Positions 8,620-17,243 of a DNA stretch of 64,000 nt are shown piece by piece (within the stretch, counting starts at the first letter, position 1; each line of letters starts with the position of its first letter). Under the pieces are notes generated by a model. It worked only from the letters and a program-made list of their open reading frames with translations, had not been told where the DNA came from and made no database searches. A program made the translations under genes and the position numbers. Source of the stretch: Acidobacteriota bacterium. GTDB taxonomy: Bacteria; Acidobacteriota; Vicinamibacteria; Vicinamibacterales; UBA2999. The stretch is from the NCBI GenBank assembly GCA_947482665.1, contig CANKJK010000009.1, forward strand, positions 86,980 to 150,979, in the 5' to 3' direction.

Positions 8620-10059
8620 CTAGGTCCATTTGATCGGCGCGTAGAAGGAGACCCCCCGTACCTGCTCGTTGACCTGGAGCGGATGCTGCAGAGGCGGAAA
8701 CGCCCGCTGCTCACAGTCAAGGCGATCACAGAGGCGACAGCTGGGACCAATCGGGACGCGCACGTCGCGGCTGGACAGGTCCAGGCCATCGGCATAGACC
8801 AGCTCCCGGGCCTGCGCCAATTCGCAACCCAGCGACACCGCATACTGCGTGCGCGGCGCCCGGTACCCTCCGCCCTGTTTGCGGACCGTGCTCGCCAGTT
8901 CGAAGTACGACTGCCCGTCTGGCATCTCCGCAATCTGTGTGTGGATCATCCCGGGCGTCAGAAACGCCTCGAATACATTCCAGCGGGGACAGGCGCCGGT
9001 AAACCGAGCAAAGCGCATGGGGGTGGCGCTGAATCGTTTCGAAATGTTCCCGGCCGCATCGATGCGCAGCATATGGAACGGCACGCCCTCGGAGCCAGGG
9101 CGCCGGAGCGTCGTCAATCGGTGGCACACCTGCTCGAAGCTCGCGCGAAAACGATGCCCCAGCAGTTCAATGTCGTAGCGCTCGGCCCTGACGGCCTTGA
9201 AGAAGGCGTCATACGGCATCAGCACGGCGCTGGCGAAGTAGTTCGCGAGTGCCACGCGGCAGAGCGCGCGGGACTCGTCGGTCGTCAGGCCCGGCTCCGC
9301 CGCCAGCCGATCGATGGCCTCCCGATGAGCCAGCAAGCCGAGTTGGTGCGCCAGCTGGAAGTTCCGGCTCCCCCGGCGCAGCACCTCGGACAGCCACAGG
9401 ACGCGCCGGTCCGGATCGAACCGTCGAAGTGCCCCCTGCATCTCCCCGGTCTTCTCGATCCGGACCGTGACGTCGTGCGTCCGTTGCAGGTGCTGGGCAA
9501 GGTTCGAGAAGATGGCATCCGGCTGGTGCAGATTCGCCGCCCCGGCGAGCGACTCAGCGCCCTCTTCCAGTTCGGGAAAGTAGTTGAGGTGCCGCTGGAG
9601 CAGGTCGCTCACCTCTTCGGTCGGGAAGCGCGTCTCCGGCATCGCGCCCACGGCGGCGCCGTCAGAGAATTTCACGGCCAGGTTCCGGGCTGACTCCCGC
9701 GCCTCGTTGTACGCCTCATACAGCCGAAGCATCGCGCGCACGGCAGCCGGGTGGGTGGCCGCCATCTCCCGCACATCATTGGCGATGAGGTCACTGCTCT
9801 CAAACAGCGGGTCCCCCAGAGCCTCGAGCAGCGCAGAGAGCGTCCGGTCATCGTGGTCGCTGGAGAGACTCTTCAGGTCAACCGGAAGCAGCGACGCCAG
9901 CTTGACGAGCAGATCCGCCGGAAAGGACCGGCGATTGTGCTCGATGAGGTTGAGATAGCTCGCTGAGATGCCAAGACGCGAGGCGAGTTCCGCCTGGGTC
10001 ATCCGCTGTTGCCGCCGGAGAGAGCGCACTTTGGCGCCCAGGGCCAGTTTTACGGGCAT
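8620..10059 (-). CDS. ramB: RamB/ScfR-like XRE-family transcriptional regulator
   Basis: 479-residue DNA-binding regulator. An XRE helix-turn-helix spans about residues 8-65 ('MTQAELASRLGISASYLNLI'). A degenerate ImmA/IrrE-like domain follows around 180-300, and the C-terminal short-chain-fatty-acyl regulator domain ends in a conserved cysteine cluster ('CRLCDRLDCEQRAFPP'). Length and architecture match RamB, which controls glyoxylate-bypass and acetate genes in actinobacteria. Here it is divergent from aceB-aceA, so control of that operon is a strong inference. The HExxH zinc motif of IrrE peptidases is not seen (the equivalent reads 'HQLGLLAHRE'), so protease activity is unlikely. The ATG at 10059 has GAGGAG upstream. 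Confidence 0.88.
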   Translation of the reverse strand: MPVKLALGAKVRSLRRQQRMTQAELASRLGISASYLNLIEHNRRSFPADLLVKLASLLPVDLKSLSSDHDDRTLSALLEALGDPLFESSDLIANDVREMAATHPAAVRAMLRLYEAYNEARESARNLAVKFSDGAAVGAMPETRFPTEEVSDLLQRHLNYFPELEEGAESLAGAANLHQPDAIFSNLAQHLQRTHDVTVRIEKTGEMQGALRRFDPDRRVLWLSEVLRRGSRNFQLAHQLGLLAHREAIDRLAAEPGLTTDESRALCRVALANYFASAVLMPYDAFFKAVRAERYDIELLGHRFRASFEQVCHRLTTLRRPGSEGVPFHMLRIDAAGNISKRFSATPMRFARFTGACPRWNVFEAFLTPGMIHTQIAEMPDGQSYFELASTVRKQGGGYRAPRTQYAVSLGCELAQARELVYADGLDLSSRDVRVPIGPSCRLCDRLDCEQRAFPPLQHPLQVNEQVRGVSFYAPIKWT

Positions 10060-10090
10060 GGCTGCTCCTCTCGCATCCCGCTCGGAGTCC

Positions 10091-10114
10091 TTTTCAGAAA
10101 TTCACTACTGAAAA
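10091..10114. promoter_or_regulatory. candidate operator: TTTTCAG inverted repeat
   Basis: Perfect 7-bp inverted repeat, TTTTCAG (10091-10097) and CTGAAAA (10108-10114), separated by 10 nt. It lies between the divergent regulator and aceB genes, just upstream of the aceB -35 box. It is a likely binding site for the RamB-like protein or another regulator. It does not match the corynebacterial RamB motif. Confidence 0.45.
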
Positions 10115-10117
10115 CCA

Positions 10118-10145
10118 TTTACACACAGACAGCAACACCTATACA
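10118..10145 (+). promoter_or_regulatory. candidate sigma-70 promoter of aceB-aceA
   Basis: TTTACA (10118-10123), 16-nt spacer, TATACA (10140-10145), in an AT-rich stretch that contrasts with the GC-rich surroundings. It would give a leader of about 65 nt. Confidence 0.5.
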
Positions 10146-10215
10146 GGCATAAAGTCTAATAAATATTGCGCGGACCAGAGAATACAACCGAAAATTGACA
10201 AGTCAACTCTCTCGT

Positions 10216-11799
10216 ATGACCAGAGACACCACCTCCTCAGCCGTGCTCACCGGCCCGGACGTTCCCGGGCAGGGAGAGATCCTCACTCAGGACGCGCTCG
10301 CCCTGATCACCGACCTCACACGGCGCTTCCGGCCGGAGCTCGAACAGCTCCTCTCGGCACGCCTCGATCGTCAGGCCCGCTGGGACGCAGGCGACGCGCC
10401 CGACTTCCTTCCGGACACCGCCCACATCCGCACCAGCGAGTGGCGCATCAGTCCGCCACCGGCGCCCTTACAGGACCGCCGCGTGGAGATCACAGGCCCG
10501 GTGGACCGCAAGATGGTCATCAACGGTCTGAACTCCGGCGCGCAGATGTTCATGGCCGACTTCGAGGACGCCAACGCCCCGACGTGGTCCAACCAGATCG
10601 CCGGTCAAATCAACCTCCGCGATGCCGTGCGGCGGCAGATCACGTTTACGAGTCCTGAAGGCAAGGCCTATCGGCTCAATGAACGCACCGCGACGCTGCT
10701 CGTCCGCCCTCGCGGCCTCCACCTGCCCGAGCGTCACGTCCTCGTGGATGGCGCGCCGGTGCCCGGAAGCCTCTTCGATCTCGGCCTCTTCGTCTTCCAC
10801 AACGCGGCCGAGCAACTCCGGCGAGGTCTTGGTCCGTACTTCTACCTCCCGAAGCTGCAGAGCCATCTCGAAGCCCGCTGGTGGAACACGGTCTTCGTGT
10901 ACCTCGAGGAACGCCTGGCCCTGCCGGCCGGCTCCATCCGGGTCACCGTGCTCATCGAGACGCTGCCGGCTGCGTTCGAGATGGACGAGATCCTCTACGA
11001 GCTCCGCGAGCACATGGCCGGCCTGAACTGCGGCCGCTGGGACTACATCTTCAACGCCATCAAGACACTCCGCACGCATGCGGACTTCGTTCTCCCGGAC
11101 CGCTCACAGGTCACGATGGACAAGGGCTTTCTGCGGGCCTACTCCCAGCTCCTCATCAAGACGTGCCACCGCCGTGGCGCACATGCGATGGGCGGCATGG
11201 CGGCGCAGATTCCCCTGAAGGATCCGGCCGCCAACGAGGCCGCGTTCGCGAAAGTCCGCGCCGACAAGCTGCGCGAGGTCACCGACGGACACGACGGCAC
11301 GTGGGTGGCCCACCCGGCGCTGGTTCCTGTCGCGCAGGACATCTTTGCCAATGCCGCCCCGAATCAGCTGCCTCGGCTCCGCGAGGACGTCACGGTCACG
11401 CGCGACATGCTGCTGGCGTGTCCGGACGGCACGCGGACGGAACACGGACTGCGGCACAACATCCGCGTCGGCACGCAGTATCTCCACGCCTGGCTGCAGG
11501 GTTCGGGATGCGTGCCGCTCTACGGACTCATGGAAGACGCCGCCACCGCCGAGATCTCACGGACCCAGGTTTGGCAGTGGCTGCATCACGGCGCACGCCT
11601 TGACGACGGCCGCGTCGTGACCCGCGAGATGGTCACCACCATCATCGCGGAAGAACACGCCGCGCTGCGCGCCGCCACGGATGGCGGCTCGCGCACGGCG
11701 TTCGACGCGGCAGCCGCGCTCTTCGCGCAGCTGTCGACGGCTGACACCCTGGAAGACTTCCTGACCCTGCCGGCGTACCGCGCGCTGGCCATCCCCTGA
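10216..11799 (+). CDS. aceB: malate synthase A
   Basis: 527-residue malate synthase A, which condenses glyoxylate with acetyl-CoA in the glyoxylate bypass. The family signature is present ('[16 protein letters not shown]' near residue 275), as are '[20 protein letters not shown]', the acetyl-CoA-site region '[14 protein letters not shown]' and '[13 protein letters not shown]' near the C-terminus. Length is normal. The ATG at 10216 is preferred; an in-frame TTG at 10195 would add 7 residues. Neither has a clear Shine-Dalgarno sequence. It is followed 28 nt later by aceA. The regulator gene upstream and the shared palindrome suggest induction on acetate or fatty acids. Confidence 0.95.
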   Translation: MTRDTTSSAVLTGPDVPGQGEILTQDALALITDLTRRFRPELEQLLSARLDRQARWDAGDAPDFLPDTAHIRTSEWRISPPPAPLQDRRVEITGPVDRKMVINGLNSGAQMFMADFEDANAPTWSNQIAGQINLRDAVRRQITFTSPEGKAYRLNERTATLLVRPRGLHLPERHVLVDGAPVPGSLFDLGLFVFHNAAEQLRRGLGPYFYLPKLQSHLEARWWNTVFVYLEERLALPAGSIRVTVLIETLPAAFEMDEILYELREHMAGLNCGRWDYIFNAIKTLRTHADFVLPDRSQVTMDKGFLRAYSQLLIKTCHRRGAHAMGGMAAQIPLKDPAANEAAFAKVRADKLREVTDGHDGTWVAHPALVPVAQDIFANAAPNQLPRLREDVTVTRDMLLACPDGTRTEHGLRHNIRVGTQYLHAWLQGSGCVPLYGLMEDAATAEISRTQVWQWLHHGARLDDGRVVTREMVTTIIAEEHAALRAATDGGSRTAFDAAAALFAQLSTADTLEDFLTLPAYRALAIP

Positions 11800-11827
11800 A
11801 CCCACCACCACACGAAGGAACCGACCG

Positions 11828-13069
11828 ATGGCCGAACAGAATCGCTGGGCTGGCGTGACGCGCCCCTACTCTCAGGATGCCGTGCTGAAGCTGCGTGGCA
11901 GCGTCCGCATTGAACATACCCTCGCGCGCCGTGGCGCAGAGCGCCTGTGGGCGCAGCTGCACAACGAGCCGTACATCAACGCGCTGGGTGCCCTGACGGG
12001 CAATCAGGCGGTCCAGATGGTGCGTGGCGGCCTGAAGGCGATCTATCTCTCAGGCTGGCAGGTGGCGGCTGACGCCAACTCCGCCGGGCAGACCTATCCC
12101 GACCAGAGCCTCTATCCGTACGACAGCGTCCCGACAGTGGTGCGCCGCATCAACGCGGCCCTGCAGCGCGCGGATCAGATTCAGCACGCCGAGGGGAAGG
12201 TCGACCGCGACTGGTTCGCGCCGATCGTGGCCGACGCGGAAGCCGGCTTCGGCGGCCCGCTGAACGCGTTCGAGTTGATGAAGAACATGATCTCGGCCGG
12301 CGCGGCTGGCGTGCACTTCGAGGACCAGCTCTCCTCAGAGAAGAAGTGCGGTCACCTGGGCGGCAAGGTGCTCATCCCGACCAGCCAGTTCATCCGGACG
12401 CTCGTGGCGGCGCGCCTTGCGGCGGACGTGATGGACACGCCGACCGTGTTGGTGGCCCGCACCGACGCCGATAGCGCCAAGCTCCTGCTGTCGGATGCCG
12501 ACCCCGTCGACTGGCCGTTCATCGACAAGAGCCAGGAGCGCACGCCTGAGGGCTTCTACCACCTGAAGGGCGGCATCGAGTGCGCCATCGCCCGCGGTCG
12601 CTCCTACGCGCCGTATGCCGACATGATCTGGTGCGAGACGTCCGTGCCGAACATTGACGAGGCGCGCGAATTCGCCAAGGGCATCCACGAGGCGTTCCCG
12701 GGCAAGCTGCTCGCCTACAACTGCTCCCCGTCGTTCAACTGGAAGAAGGCGCTCAGCGACAAGGACATCGCCGACTTCCAGAAGGAGCTGGGCCTCATGG
12801 GCTTCAAGTTCCAGTTCGTCACGCTGGCTGGGTTCCACTCGCTCAATTTCGGGATGTTCAACCTCGCGAAGGGCTATGCGGAACGCGGCATGTCCGCCTA
12901 CGTCGAGCTCCAGACGGCGGAGTTCGCCGGAGAGAAGGATGGCTACACGGCGACCAAGCACCAGCGCGAGGTCGGCACCGGGTACTTCGATCTGGTCTCA
13001 GAGACCGTGTCCGGTGGCGCGTCGTCCACGCTGGCGCTCAAGGAATCGACCGAGGCGCACCAGTTCTAA
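11828..13069 (+). CDS. aceA: isocitrate lyase
   Basis: 413-residue isocitrate lyase, which cleaves isocitrate to glyoxylate and succinate. The catalytic loop '[17 protein letters not shown]' with its Cys is at about residue 175. 'WEAETSVP'-equivalent metal-site residues ('[18 protein letters not shown]') and the C-terminal '[12 protein letters not shown]' are also present. GAAGGA precedes the ATG. It is the second gene of the aceBA operon and is followed by a strong terminator. Confidence 0.96.
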   Translation: MAEQNRWAGVTRPYSQDAVLKLRGSVRIEHTLARRGAERLWAQLHNEPYINALGALTGNQAVQMVRGGLKAIYLSGWQVAADANSAGQTYPDQSLYPYDSVPTVVRRINAALQRADQIQHAEGKVDRDWFAPIVADAEAGFGGPLNAFELMKNMISAGAAGVHFEDQLSSEKKCGHLGGKVLIPTSQFIRTLVAARLAADVMDTPTVLVARTDADSAKLLLSDADPVDWPFIDKSQERTPEGFYHLKGGIECAIARGRSYAPYADMIWCETSVPNIDEAREFAKGIHEAFPGKLLAYNCSPSFNWKKALSDKDIADFQKELGLMGFKFQFVTLAGFHSLNFGMFNLAKGYAERGMSAYVELQTAEFAGEKDGYTATKHQREVGTGYFDLVSETVSGGASSTLALKESTEAHQF

Positions 13070-13094
13070 GCGACAGCAGGCCGAGTGGCGTGAA

Positions 13095-13129
13095 GGGCCC
13101 GTCCGCACACCGTGCGGGCGGGCCCTTTT
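13095..13129 (+). terminator. Rho-independent terminator after aceA
   Basis: 14-bp stem (13095-13108 with 13112-13125, one G-T wobble), 3-nt loop, then TTTT; it lies 25 nt after the aceA stop codon. Confidence 0.85.
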
Positions 13130-13210
13130 CAATTTCGGCTGCGTCCGGCGCAAGGTTGGGCTCACTCGGCGCGGGAGAGGCCTGGGGCCACAAGTCACCC
13201 TTTGCACAAT

Positions 13211-13318
13211 GCCCCACGCCGAGGAACATGTGGGTCCAGCGCGACTGAAGTGAACAAGCCGGGGGTTTGCCTCTGGCGCCCGCGGAGCGCAGGAACCACA
13301 TGTTCCTCGGCGCGGGGC
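13211..13318. repeat. long spaced inverted repeat between aceA and aspartate kinase
   Basis: Left arm 13211-13233 and right arm 13296-13318 are reverse complements over 23 positions with a single mismatch, around a 62-nt core. The core has GC-rich segments flanking a GACTGAAG stretch. No coding function is seen. It may be a REP-like or miniature mobile element, or a long hairpin between the two converging genes. Confidence 0.6.
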
Positions 13319-13353
13319 CTCCGGCTGCGAAACGGCGAGGGACCGAGGGAGGC

Positions 13354-14766
13354 TCAGGCCTGCGACGACTGGCCCAGGCGGAACGCCCGGTGAATGGCGA
13401 GCACGGCGCCGGGCGCTTCCGACTCCGTGACGACGAGCGAGATGTTCCGCTCGGACGATCCCTGGGAAATCGCGATGACGTTGATGCCGGCCGTCGACAG
13501 CGCGCCGAAGACGCCCGATGCCACACCGGGCGTCCCGCGCATGCGGTCGCCGACTGCGGCCACGATCGCCACCGGCTGGCCGGCGATATCCTCGATGTGG
13601 CCGCGTGTCAGCTCCGGCTCAAGGGTGGCCCGAAGCGCCCGCAGCACCGCCGGCGCGGACGCCTGCGTGATCGCGAAGCAGATGTTGTTCTCCGAAGAGG
13701 CCTGGGAAATCATCAGCACGTCCGCCTGCTGCACGGCCACCACCTCGAAGGCCTTGGCCACGATCCCCGGAATCCCCTGCATCCCCGTCCCGCTGATCGT
13801 GACCAGTGTCACCTGGCGGATCGACGTCACCGCCTTCACGCCGCGCGCGGCCGGATCACCGTCGACGCTGACGCGCGTGCCTGGATGAGTGGGATTGAAG
13901 CTATTGAGAATCCTGACGGGAATGCGCTGCCGGAATGCCGGCAAGATCGTCTTGTAGTGCAGCACCTTCGCGCCGTAGTAGGCGAGCTCTGACGCTTCAC
14001 TGTAGGAGATCTCGGCCAGCGTCCTGGCGTCCGGCACCTCGGACGGATTGGCAGACATGACGCCGTCGACATCCGTCCAGATCCATACCTCGTCCGCATC
14101 GAGCGCCGCACCCAGAATCGACGCCGAGTAGTCCGAGCCACCCCGGCCCAGCGTGGTCGTGATGCCGTCCGTCGTCGCGCCGATGAAGCCGGTGAGCACG
14201 GGTATCCCGCCAGCCTGCACGAGCGGCAACAGATGCACCTGCGCCCGCTCCCGCGTGTCATCCATCAGGGGCTCGGCGCCCCCGAACTGGTCGGTGGTGA
14301 TGATGACCTGTGTTGCGTCAACGGACTCGGAAGCCCGGCCAGCCGCGGCGATCGCAGCCGAGAGGAGAGGGGCGGCCAGGGTCTCTCCGATGCCGCTGAT
14401 GGCGTCCATCAGCCTCGGCGTCAGATCCCGGACCATCGACAGACCGAAGCAGAGCTTCTCAAACCCCTCGAGCCGGTCCGTGAGCTGACGGACCACCGCG
14501 GCATGACGGGTGGCATCGCCGCCCGCGACCGTCGCGGCCACCTCAAGATGCCGACGTTCCAGTTCCCGTCGCACCTCCGGGTCCCACTTTCCCGTCGCCG
14601 CCTGACGGGCGGCGTCAATCAGGACGTTGGTGACCTTGCTCATGGCCGAGGTCACCACGGCGACTTCGTGCCCCTGGGCAGCGGCATGGACGGCCAGTTG
14701 CGCGGCCTGGGCGATACGCTCGGCGGAGCCAACCGAGGTCCCGCCGAACTTCATCACGATACGCAT
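13354..14766 (-). CDS. lysC: aspartate kinase
   Basis: 470-residue aspartokinase, the first step toward lysine, threonine and methionine. The N-terminal 'MKFGGTSVGS' (nucleotide/aspartate binding) is at residues 5-14, with 'TLGRGGSDYSASILG' near 206 and 'WTDVDGVMSANPSEV' near 235. Two C-terminal ACT domains (about 315-465, including 'GTGMQGIPGIVAKAFEVV' and 'GTPGVASGVFGALSTAG') predict allosteric feedback. The length and ACT arrangement resemble monofunctional ThrA/MetL-type aspartokinases. No homoserine dehydrogenase domain is fused. It lies 42 nt downstream of a di-heme cytochrome gene on the same strand. Confidence 0.93.
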   Translation of the reverse strand: MRIVMKFGGTSVGSAERIAQAAQLAVHAAAQGHEVAVVTSAMSKVTNVLIDAARQAATGKWDPEVRRELERRHLEVAATVAGGDATRHAAVVRQLTDRLEGFEKLCFGLSMVRDLTPRLMDAISGIGETLAAPLLSAAIAAAGRASESVDATQVIITTDQFGGAEPLMDDTRERAQVHLLPLVQAGGIPVLTGFIGATTDGITTTLGRGGSDYSASILGAALDADEVWIWTDVDGVMSANPSEVPDARTLAEISYSEASELAYYGAKVLHYKTILPAFRQRIPVRILNSFNPTHPGTRVSVDGDPAARGVKAVTSIRQVTLVTISGTGMQGIPGIVAKAFEVVAVQQADVLMISQASSENNICFAITQASAPAVLRALRATLEPELTRGHIEDIAGQPVAIVAAVGDRMRGTPGVASGVFGALSTAGINVIAISQGSSERNISLVVTESEAPGAVLAIHRAFRLGQSSQA

Positions 14767-14808
14767 GGCGATAGGGTCATGGAGGACGCGCCAGTGGCGC
14801 GGGAAGGA

Positions 14809-15711
14809 CTAGCCGCCTGAGCGGCTGCCGAGGTCGAGCACGTCAGCAAGGGAGACCGGCGCGGAACCCGCCTTCAGGAACGCGACCAGATCCAGTAACT
14901 GCTTGAGCGACAGCCGAGTCGCGTAATCACTCGGCATGGGCGTGCCCGTGACTGGGACGACCGAGGCCACATCCGCCCTGGGAATGGCGCGCAGCACAGG
15001 AGGTAGCGATGCGGTGTCGTAGAAGTGGAACTCGCCGTCTCCGCTCTCCGCGCGGATGCCGACGTACTTCGCGCCGCCCTTGGTCGTGATGCGGACCCGC
15101 ACATACGCCGGGTCGACCGATCGATGAGGCACCACCACAATGCGGTGGAAGATCTCGCGCGCCGAACGGCCGCTCATGCGGCTCGTCAGATTGGGACCCA
15201 CCCGACCGCCCTGGCCGTCGAAGGTATGGCAGACATGACAGCTATCCAGCACGGACCGGTTGAAGAAGACACCCCGGCCCGCCGTCGCGTCCCCAGTCAG
15301 CATGGGCTCCCTGCCCGGTGCCGCGGCGACAGGAGCCGCCGCCTTGGCTGTGTCCCCACTCGGCACAACTGGCTGGAGCGACGCGACGTAGACCGCCAGG
15401 TCGTCAAGCTGCGTCGCGTTCAGCCGGGGCGTGAACTTCGGCATCATGGTGCCGGGACGGCCCTCTTCTGCGGTCTTGCGCACGAAGGGCATCGTGAACT
15501 TCGTGCCGCGGAGCGCCGGAGCACGACCACCTGCCCCCTCATCCCCATGACACATCTTGCAGTTGGAGGCGAACAGGGTCTTACCGGATTCAATCTGCTC
15601 GTGACGCGGAGCCGCGGCACGCAGCGCGGTCTCACGCCCTGAGGCGAGACACACTGCGAGGAGCCACAGCAGCGTGGCAGATACGCGGAAAAATTTCGTC
15701 CAGGGAATCAT
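14809..15711 (-). CDS. exported di-heme cytochrome c
   Basis: About 300 residues with two cytochrome c domains. After a signal segment (residues 8-28) the first heme motif is CKMCH at 51-55 and the second CHVCH at 158-162, joined by an Ala/Pro-rich linker (about 118-135). 'PGTMMPKF' near residue 87 is a candidate axial-Met region for the first domain and 'GTPMPSDY' for the second. The ATG at 15711 is preferred because it starts directly before the hydrophobic segment; two upstream ATGs (15732, 15753) are also in frame. Its neighbours are gltD upstream and aspartate kinase downstream, neither obviously related. Confidence 0.85.
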   Translation of the reverse strand: MIPWTKFFRVSATLLWLLAVCLASGRETALRAAAPRHEQIESGKTLFASNCKMCHGDEGAGGRAPALRGTKFTMPFVRKTAEEGRPGTMMPKFTPRLNATQLDDLAVYVASLQPVVPSGDTAKAAAPVAAAPGREPMLTGDATAGRGVFFNRSVLDSCHVCHTFDGQGGRVGPNLTSRMSGRSAREIFHRIVVVPHRSVDPAYVRVRITTKGGAKYVGIRAESGDGEFHFYDTASLPPVLRAIPRADVASVVPVTGTPMPSDYATRLSLKQLLDLVAFLKAGSAPVSLADVLDLGSRSGG

Positions 15712-15794
15712 CAGCTGCGAAATTGTCCCCATGATTATCCAATACCCGACCAAACATGGCTAGGGGGAATCGGGTACATCTTACCGGTATCTGG

Positions 15795-17243
15795 TTATTC
15801 GACGCAGGCTGGTAGTTTTGATGCGCCCATGAGGTGGGCATCGATAGCACTGGCCGCGCTCCGCCCCTCGGCGATGGCCCACACAATCAAGGACTGGCCC
15901 CGCTGCATGTCGCCGGCAGAAAAGACGCCCGCAACTGAGGTCATCCAGTGCTCGTCCCGCTTGACGGTGCCTCGGTCGGTCAGCGCGACACCCAATTCCT
16001 CGAGCAACGGCCCACGTTCGGCACCGACAAACCCCATCGCCAGAAGAACGAGGTCGGCCTTCAGCTCAAACGCGGAACCCGAGATCGGAATCACGGTCAG
16101 CCGGCCATCCTGCCGGACCACCTCGACCCTGGTCGCCTGCAGCGCGGTCACGTGCCCGGCGCCGTTCCCGACGAAGCGATCGGTGGACACCCCATACAAA
16201 CGCTCCCCGTTCTCCTCGTGCGCGGAGGACACACGGTAGACGTTCGGCCACTGCGGCCAGGGATTGTCGGCCGCCCGCTCGGCGGGAGGCTGTGGCAGCA
16301 GCTCCAACTGCTGGATGGAGGCTGCCCCCTGCCGGGTCGCCGTACCAAGGCAATCCGCTCCGGTGTCGCCGCCGCCAATGATCACCACGTGTTTGCCCGC
16401 AGCGGAAATCGCCTCGCCCTCGGGGATCGTGTCACCCTCACACCGGCGGTTCGCCTGCGTCAGGTATTCCATGGCGAAGTGCACACCGGCCAGGTCACGA
16501 CCGGGGACCTTCAGGTCACGCGGCGCGCCGGCGCCCCCGGCCAGCAGCACCGCACCGAAGTCCTGCCGCAGCCGTGACAGGGTCACATCCACGCCCACGT
16601 TCACGCCGGGACGGAACACGACACCTTCGGCCTCCATCAAGCGGAGGCGGCGGTCCAGCACGGCCTTCTCCATCTTGAACTCCGGAATGCCGTAGCGCAG
16701 CAGGCCACCAATCCGATCGGCCTTCTCAAACACCGTCACGTCGTGACCAGCCCGGTTCAGCTGATCGGCCGCTGCCAGGCCGGCAGGTCCCGACCCGACA
16801 ATCGCCACCGACTTCCTGGTACGGAAGGCGGGCGGGGTCGCGGTGACACGGCCCTCAGCAAACCCCTGCTCGATGATGGCGACTTCGACGGACTTGATGG
16901 CCACGGGCTCGCGACTGATGCCCACGACGCACGACCCCTCGCACGGCGCCGGACAGAGACGGCCCGTGAACTCCGGGAAGTTGTTCGTGGCATGCAGCCG
17001 GTCCAGCGCCCCCTGCCATCGGTCCCGGTAGACGAGATCATTCCAGTCAGGAATCAGGTTGCCGAGCGGGCATCCCTGGTGGCAGAACGGAATCCCGCAG
17101 TCCATGCAGCGGGCCGCCTGCGCCTGCAGGTCAGACGTCACGTACGGGAGCGCGGTCTCCCGCCAGTCCTTGACCCGTTCAGCCACGGGCCGCGACGGAT
17201 GCTTCTGACGCTGGATTTCGATGAATCCGGTTGGCTTACCCAT
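15795..17243 (-). CDS. gltD: glutamate synthase small subunit
   Basis: 482-residue NADPH-dependent GOGAT beta subunit. It passes electrons from NADPH through FAD and iron-sulfur centres to GltB. The N-terminal cysteine clusters '[20 protein letters not shown]' (about 45-64) and '[10 protein letters not shown]' (about 96-105) match the 4Fe-4S sites. '[20 protein letters not shown]' near 150 binds FAD, '[18 protein letters not shown]' near 290 binds NADPH, and '[18 protein letters not shown]' is C-terminal. The ATG at 17243 overlaps the end of gltB by 8 nt and has GGGGAAG upstream, implying translational coupling. Confidence 0.96.
   Translation of the reverse strand: MGKPTGFIEIQRQKHPSRPVAERVKDWRETALPYVTSDLQAQAARCMDCGIPFCHQGCPLGNLIPDWNDLVYRDRWQGALDRLHATNNFPEFTGRLCPAPCEGSCVVGISREPVAIKSVEVAIIEQGFAEGRVTATPPAFRTRKSVAIVGSGPAGLAAADQLNRAGHDVTVFEKADRIGGLLRYGIPEFKMEKAVLDRRLRLMEAEGVVFRPGVNVGVDVTLSRLRQDFGAVLLAGGAGAPRDLKVPGRDLAGVHFAMEYLTQANRRCEGDTIPEGEAISAAGKHVVIIGGGDTGADCLGTATRQGAASIQQLELLPQPPAERAADNPWPQWPNVYRVSSAHEENGERLYGVSTDRFVGNGAGHVTALQATRVEVVRQDGRLTVIPISGSAFELKADLVLLAMGFVGAERGPLLEELGVALTDRGTVKRDEHWMTSVAGVFSAGDMQRGQSLIVWAIAEGRSAASAIDAHLMGASKLPACVE

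Noticed and set aside
8620..10059. Reading the RamB-like protein as an IrrE/ImmA metalloprotease, as in phage or toxin-antitoxin regulators
   Set aside because: The zinc-binding HExxH motif is absent and the architecture and neighbours fit RamB.
13130..13353. A small gene in the gap after aceA
   Set aside because: Frames here lack ribosome-binding sites and are explained by the inverted repeat.
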